From NCBI GenBank assembly GCA_903904515.1, contig CAIVCR010000103.1:62001-126000 (forward strand): 64,000 nucleotides of DNA. Direction: 5' to 3'. Below, in pieces: positions 63,001 to 64,000 of the stretch. This DNA comes from an uncultured Bacteroidia bacterium. Its GTDB lineage: Bacteria; Bacteroidota; Bacteroidia; Bacteroidales; Prolixibacteraceae. Both the position numbers and the translations under genes were made by a program. How positions within the stretch are numbered: position 1 is the stretch's first letter; every line of letters starts with the position of its first letter. The notes under the pieces were generated by a model that was not told the origin of the DNA, did not search any database, and saw only the letters and a program-made list of their open reading frames with translations.

Positions 63001-64000
63001 GAGGAACAGGAACAACAGGGTCAGTTACTAATACTACTTTCTTTGCAGCAACTACTGGTAAAGTAACTGTCACTACGACGACTTGTCTTCCGGGTACGTG
63101 GGTTGGAGGCACCGTGGGTGCTCTGACTGACTGGAACACCGGTACAAACTGGTGCGGAAATGTCGTACCTGATGCTACAACCAATGTAGTTATTGCATCG
63201 GTAACCAATCAGCCGAACATCAGTACTACTGCGCTTTGTAACAGTATTACGATCAATTCGGGTGCTGTAATTACCAATACTGGCACGCTGACTGTCAGTG
63301 GCAACTGGATCAACAACGGAGGTACAATATCCTCCGCAACTGGAACGGTTATTCTTAGCGGTGGTGCACAAGCCATCCAGGGAACTTCAGCTACATCCTT
63401 TAATAATTTAACGCTTGCAGGAACAGGGTTGATTACGATGACTACCGGACCAACTGTAAACGGTATCTTCACGATGGGTGGAACAGCAACTGTTTCTGCA
63501 GCGCCAACCTATGGAGCCGCTGCAACACTGCAGTACAACAAGCCAGCAAATTTCACGGCAACCTCTGAGTGGATTACTCCGTTCATTGCTTCAGGTGGAG
63601 TTATTATAGGCAATACCGGAATTATACAAGCCAATGCGGCTAAGGTATTCAATGCCACGGCTCCTTTGACTCTTCAAAGCGGCTCATCATTGAACATGTC
63701 AACGTTTTTACTGACACTTAATGGCAACCTTATTAATAATGGAGCCCTGGCTACATCTGGATCCGGTGGTCTTACCATTACCGGAACTGCAACTCAAAGC
63801 ATTGGTGCTTTTACGACTACAGGATTAGTGACTATGTCAAAAACCGGCGGCGTTGCTACGTTGACCGGCAATTTGGGTGGTGCGGGCCTAACTATAAATG
63901 GAACTGGGGGTACTTTAAACCTCGGTGCCTCATTGACACATACGTTTAGTGGTTCAGTTACTCTAACAAACGGTACCTTAAACGGGGGCTCAAGTATACT
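51003..64000 (+). CDS. Giant modular secreted protein, probable type IX secretion cargo (incomplete at window edge)
   Basis: A single reading frame remains open from 51003 to the window end, over 4,330 codons. An ATG at 51003 would give a 41-residue N-terminal extension before the likely signal helix (ALNVFSFILLSLMFLTSSLEGWAQ, with a second ATG at 51126 nearer it). Then come a Gly-rich domain (about 51300-51900), an Ig-like segment (about 51905-52380) and modules that each begin with a TWxG...DWNDxxNW(S)CG..P(T/D)xxTDVTIP block. The blocks start near 52380, 53607, 55692, 57003, 59079, 61110 and 63084. Intervals of about 1.2-1.3 kb and about 2.0-2.1 kb alternate, so 400- and 660-695-residue superunits are joined. 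No anchoring domain is seen; it should lie beyond the window. Adhesion or binding is inferred. Confidence 0.85.
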   Translation, partial: MKTYTSSDLSSENLYAGKSGSETYSGITGRYSHLLLQPFTAMKNRFFHTDMTKKALNVFSFILLSLMFLTSSLEGWAQTIVPFTANGNFTVPTGVTSVTVQVWGGGGAGGGATNAGRTTGGGGAGGTYTTSTISVNPGDIIPVTVGAGGTGVSANNGNPGGTSSFGALVSAVGGGGGGVNTGTTNGTINGPGAVVATGTTLNGGAGGTGTATTANSGNSGAGGGGAGNIGSGGDASGATGGSGGTGGTGTTGGAGANGTGNSGNGTNAAALSGGGSGGRNSSTGTSARTGGAGFRGQVIVSYCPPDAGTLTGAANLCIGTTTTLLTSVSGGTWTSSNTAFATINPTSGLITPVAAGTTTITYSFTGCSLSVTKDVTISDAPTAPTGSTTQTFCDTDNPTVASLVATFAPGNTLNWYAAATGGSPLATSLALVNGTHYYASQTNAALCESPNPRLNVTAQIGSAGTWKGSVSTDWNDPLNWCGGVPTSSTDVTIPLGGNQPTLTANGVCNNLTINSGAILSLGSNTLTVSGLWTNSNGTSGLVAGTGTVTFNGSSGQTISGATTFFNLSLAGSASVTTGAAITVGGAFDVAAGTTFATGGTSSWTLGVTGATTVEGTLTLANTGTKTFTGNVTISPVGTWNESGNSTINFGGNLQNDGSFTAASGTHNFTGSGTISGANAIAVTTATLSGTYTNSATFNVTTLNTNSAFTNNGTLTAATLLTVANGITLTNNGIVTATTALSGSGTFVNGATGILNLGGSSAITNLTVTASGNTVNYSGSGQTVRALPYYNLGLTGSSGTETFPSALAITNTLSISSGVTANLGSFNHKTAFLSIGGSPQSDGIYGSSALNPAPGYFAPSTGVIYAGTVCIPGTWTGANGTDWNDAGNWSCGIPTSTTDVTIPYLGAGNLNYPILELNAACHSFTIESQASFDNGTFTLSVGGDWTNSAGAAAFSGSTGTVNFNGTTQTITGATIFNNLTVSGSAAVTFATTPTVNGVMSIEDAGTVSGAPTYGGSATLKYNTSTNRPTGPEWSTPFAGTGGVIIANTGIISLGGAKVLSANAPLTINVNATLTPGANLLTLGGNFTINGSFTSGSGGITIAGTAASQSISGFTTTGLVSMTKTSGTATFMSDVTGIGLTMNGNGGTLNLGSGLTHTFSGTWTRTNGTLNGGSSTLVLSAGTPVSGTGGAFTASTGTVNYSGGAQNIGGGISYNNLTLSGTGAKTFPNGTTTVNGILSMEGSNAVTVSISGTLSMGSASTLQYNKAAAFTAGNELQSTPSGSGGVIIANTGAITVNANGAYTIAKLIVNSGSTLNWQRDLTVTGITTINGTVNWAASSSTSRAMALNGDVTISSGAAWTEPASGNGATNTYNIGGNFTNNGTTFNALGTGIHTFSGTGKTMSGSTTTSILNVAVTGTRTNSGALTVGAALTGSGTLTNGAGGVLNLAGTVTVTSLNAATSGNTVNYTGGAQTLANTIYDNLILSGTGVKTFPAAITINSNLTINNSPGGAQANLGTFSHNASSLNLDANNYTSGDWGSVLSNASSTSDTYFLSTASGIVYLGVTCVPGLWSGAASTAWEDLGNWSCGELPLPTTTVVIPGALSNYPAINSGAFCNSISIASGASLSINGSNSLTVKGNWSNSGTFNAGSGQVIFDGAAQTISGTSVFDDLTLTGTGVVTYAAGSSTTVNGIYLIENGNFSNVYTGTFTLGTNATLNYNAGSASLTTSTSEWPSPFIATGGVIINGTGGGTITINGSKVFNPGITLTLNSGATVVDNNLLTLNGDLVNNGATTSGTGGLTLAGTADQNIGAYTTTGTVTMSKGGGTATLTGNVNGGNLTINGAGGTLNLGTTGLTHTFTGTVALTSGTLNGGTGGTLSLTATNAFTGTLANFTPNSGTVSYSGSAAQTLGNLSYYNLLLTGSGIKTFPAALAIVSDLTIINAGGGASANLGSFTSSSNSLHFNTTLQAPGSWGSTAPSSTAINKDVTFFGNTATGILNVGSSCLVGTWTGAIDGSWTTLGNWSCNILPDATTDVIIPSGLAAYPTISSPTAVKSISIQPIGTGSTTPSITITGANTLTLTGSWSNGGTFNPGTGTVIFSGAAQAISGTTIFNNVTFTGTGIKTLTGSNTVNGILSMEGAASVSGTPTYVTTSTLQYNRATALTANGEWATPFVGAGGVIITNSGPITMGGSKVLNADIPLTINVGATLTPGSNLLTVGGNFTISGTFTSGSGGVTMAGTALTQSISGFTTTGTVSMTKTAGVATFGGNVNGAGLTINGTGGTLNLGSGTHTFTGSVSLNSGTLNGGSAILNENNTSTNAWSGTGSNFVMGTSTVVLGGGSQTINTSTTFNNLTLGGTSAKTIPTNTTVTISGVLSMEGTATLTLTSGGGGGGGGGGTTGALAYLSTATLQYNTATSRTTSSNEWITPFVATGGVKIANTGVITANGSKVFNSTAPLTLISGATLGMGANLLTLNGNLVNGGATTTGSGGLTITGAAGQTIGAFTTTGAVTMSKTGGTATLAGNLSGSTLTISGTGGGALDLGSGFTHTFSGNVTLTTGLLNGNSSTLNANSSTTSAWNGSGTVFNPGTGTVVFGGNAQTISASSPVFYTLSTAGTGTKIFSNVFNANTVRIITGAPLSLPNATTSSAQFLFFDGAASSPLTGVFGSTAATLAPPLNQSNVYFLSTATGNLNIGTSTGGTWVGTNSTDWGDPGNWIGGLPSAVTDVTIPSTAINQPEISDLVSPAPVCKSLTINSSASLKFTGTNILYVSGNLTNNGAFTAGTGTVVLNGGAQTILGATTFNNLTFGGTGIVTNSGTTAVNGILSVENGAVTNVIAAGSITYGGSATLQYNCTGSSKTVSGEWITPFIATGGVKIIAGTISANGSKVFNAGSPLTLQGGILAMGANTLTLNGDLINTGGASSGSGGLTITGATVNQNIGAFTTTGPVLMSKTANTATLTGNLSAGALTINGTSGTLNLGTGTHTFSGTVTLTSGTLNGGSAILNENAVSATAWGGAGTNFIGGTGTVNFGAAGNQTLAATGITTFNNLTFSGSGTKNLTTANVVVNKILSMEGTALAGAAPTYTTAGASLQYNTTSTKTVGPEWVTPFLASGGVVITSTGIISLNSAKQLGSNTNVPLNIISGATLSTTSSNWGLTFHGDFIGTGTLSAASSPITIDGIVSSQAIAPFTTAGTVSMTKTAGTATLGGSIHGGSLVINGTGGTLDLGAFTQFIAGAWTMSNGTLLGSASTLNIGGNGTYTGGTFTAGTLGTGSVNYTATGAQAVANVTYNNLNLSGSGAKSFQAALTIANNLTINTGAIADLGAFSHTALALYYDASLQTTVLAKTWGSTSSLAANQDNTRFASSGVLYVGGECVPGMWLGINADWYDITNWSCGIVPTSTTDVIIPSGVVQPIIGTPLSLAAVCRNITINSGATLTISGTNTLAVNGNWVNNGSFTPNSSVVTFDGPSKSIGGSASTSFFDLSLAGTASVTTGVATTVGHNLTIGDGTALTAGGYALTVTGATAVGAGASGTLTINSGTGTKTLGVVTIGNGGAVNLTAGATVNATSVTVNAGGAWNSGTAASSVTLTGDLVNTGTFTNSVASTYSIGGNFTNNGTTFTAGSGLYTLTGTSKTISGSLPIVIPSLTVSGTYANSGTLTCATVLSVGATGTLSNSGTITATAALSGLGALTNGATGTLNIGGTSTITTLTASAAGNTVNYTGASQTVHANSYHHLTLSGTGTPTLTGITVIGGNLTLSGITAAATVSAMTVGGNLSIGNGVAFTVANGLTVTGTTTVGGGTSGSLVISSATGTKIFTGLTTIAAGGTWTNTSANSPVTFRGGITNNGTINAGSGIQTFDINSQALTGTITLPSVTITGINLTNNNTFTVTSALAGNGKLIQATGSVLNLNFTGTVGLSSSGINALDASTNVNNVNYGFVGTQNIFATPYQNLTLTGGTKTFTALTAISGIMTVSTGAIANLGIFAHTTNSLILGNAAMAATSYGGTGTTGSVTNTTFFAATTGKVTVTTTTCLPGTWVGGTVGALTDWNTGTNWCGNVVPDATTNVVIASVTNQPNISTTALCNSITINSGAVITNTGTLTVSGNWINNGGTISSATGTVILSGGAQAIQGTSATSFNNLTLAGTGLITMTTGPTVNGIFTMGGTATVSAAPTYGAAATLQYNKPANFTATSEWITPFIASGGVIIGNTGIIQANAAKVFNATAPLTLQSGSSLNMSTFLLTLNGNLINNGALATSGSGGLTITGTATQSIGAFTTTGLVTMSKTGGVATLTGNLGGAGLTINGTGGTLNLGASLTHTFSGSVTLTNGTLNGGSSI
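52380..64000 (+). repeat. Long tandem modules of the giant protein (~1.2-2.1 kb)
   Basis: Seven copies of the module opening occur near 52380, 53607, 55692, 57003, 59079, 61110 and 63084; four of the six intervals are 1974-2085 bp. Inside the longer modules the same phrase order recurs: VTMSKTGGTATL, LTINGTGGTLNLG, THTFSG and TLNGGSS. This shows repeated duplication of a unit roughly 660-695 residues long. Confidence 0.8.
58155..58184 (+). repeat. Poly-glycine codon tract (10 Gly, mostly GGC)
   Basis: Ten consecutive Gly codons (eight GGC, two GGT) lie in frame inside the giant gene. The tract is unlike the surrounding sequence, which uses mixed Gly codons, so it is likely a slippage-expanded microsatellite. 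Confidence 0.85.

Noticed and set aside
51313-63472. Many long reverse-strand reading frames with Pro/Val-rich proteins and some plus-strand frames in other phases
   Set aside because: They lie opposite or inside the giant gene. Its repeated Thr/Gly/Asn/Val codons leave few stop codons on the other strand, so long frames arise by composition. They have no start sites or family motifs.

Overview
The window comes from a member of the Bacteroidota, probably a free-living polysaccharide degrader near the Bacteroidales/Marinilabiliales. Signs are a PorV-type protein of the type IX secretion system beside a giant repetitive surface protein, TAnnTTTG promoter boxes instead of strong Shine-Dalgarno sites, Tat-exported Gfo/Idh/MocA oxidoreductases, GH127 and GH43 enzymes, a Nudix-type arabinose regulator, and AT-rich spacers with small palindromic repeats.

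Layout. (1) 0-1.8 kb, minus strand: thiol peroxidase and a YtxH / holin-like / unknown envelope trio. (2) 2.0-8.9 kb: L-arabinose catabolism (Nudix-HTH regulator, araA, Na+/sugar symporter, araD, araB) closed by a terminator. (3) 9.2-19.5 kb: a small conserved-looking protein, an amino-acid permease, then arabinan/arabinoxylan functions (GH127, GH43, Gfo/Idh/MocA oxidoreductase, esterase), an L,D-transpeptidase-like lipoprotein and a PrxQ-type peroxiredoxin. (4) 20.5-33.8 kb: a defence island. A five-unit 42-bp repeat array precedes hsdM-hsdS; a DUF4062 + AlbA_2/ATPase pair sits between hsdS and hsdR; a YgjP metallopeptidase follows hsdR. A convergent, tightly overlapped trio (unknown - HELGH metalloprotease - dCTP deaminase-like) ends near tRNA-Cys(GCA). 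(5) 34-44.3 kb: folB, glnS, a lipoprotein with four ~96-residue repeats, a decayed MATE copy, a second Gfo/Idh/MocA oxidoreductase, the intact MATE gene, and a DPE2-like 4-alpha-glucanotransferase with two starch-binding domains. (6) 44.3-49.5 kb: LiaF-like protein, LytS-type kinase and LytTR regulator, in spacers full of small inverted-repeat elements, then 1.4 kb without genes. (7) 49.6-64.0 kb: PorV family protein and a giant secreted protein that is still open at the window edge.

How the genes fit together: secreted GH127/GH43 and the esterase would release arabinose from hemicellulose; the symporter and AraA/B/D feed it to xylulose 5-phosphate under the Nudix-type regulator. The island pairs DNA restriction with candidate nucleotide-depletion and signalling genes. 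The giant protein is a probable type IX secretion cargo.

Most promising undescribed elements: the 42-bp alternating-orientation array upstream of hsdM, the dCTP deaminase / metalloprotease / unknown operon beside the tRNA, and the 115-bp inverted-repeat elements around the LytS/LytTR genes. All functional statements are read from sequence and family knowledge; no database search was possible.
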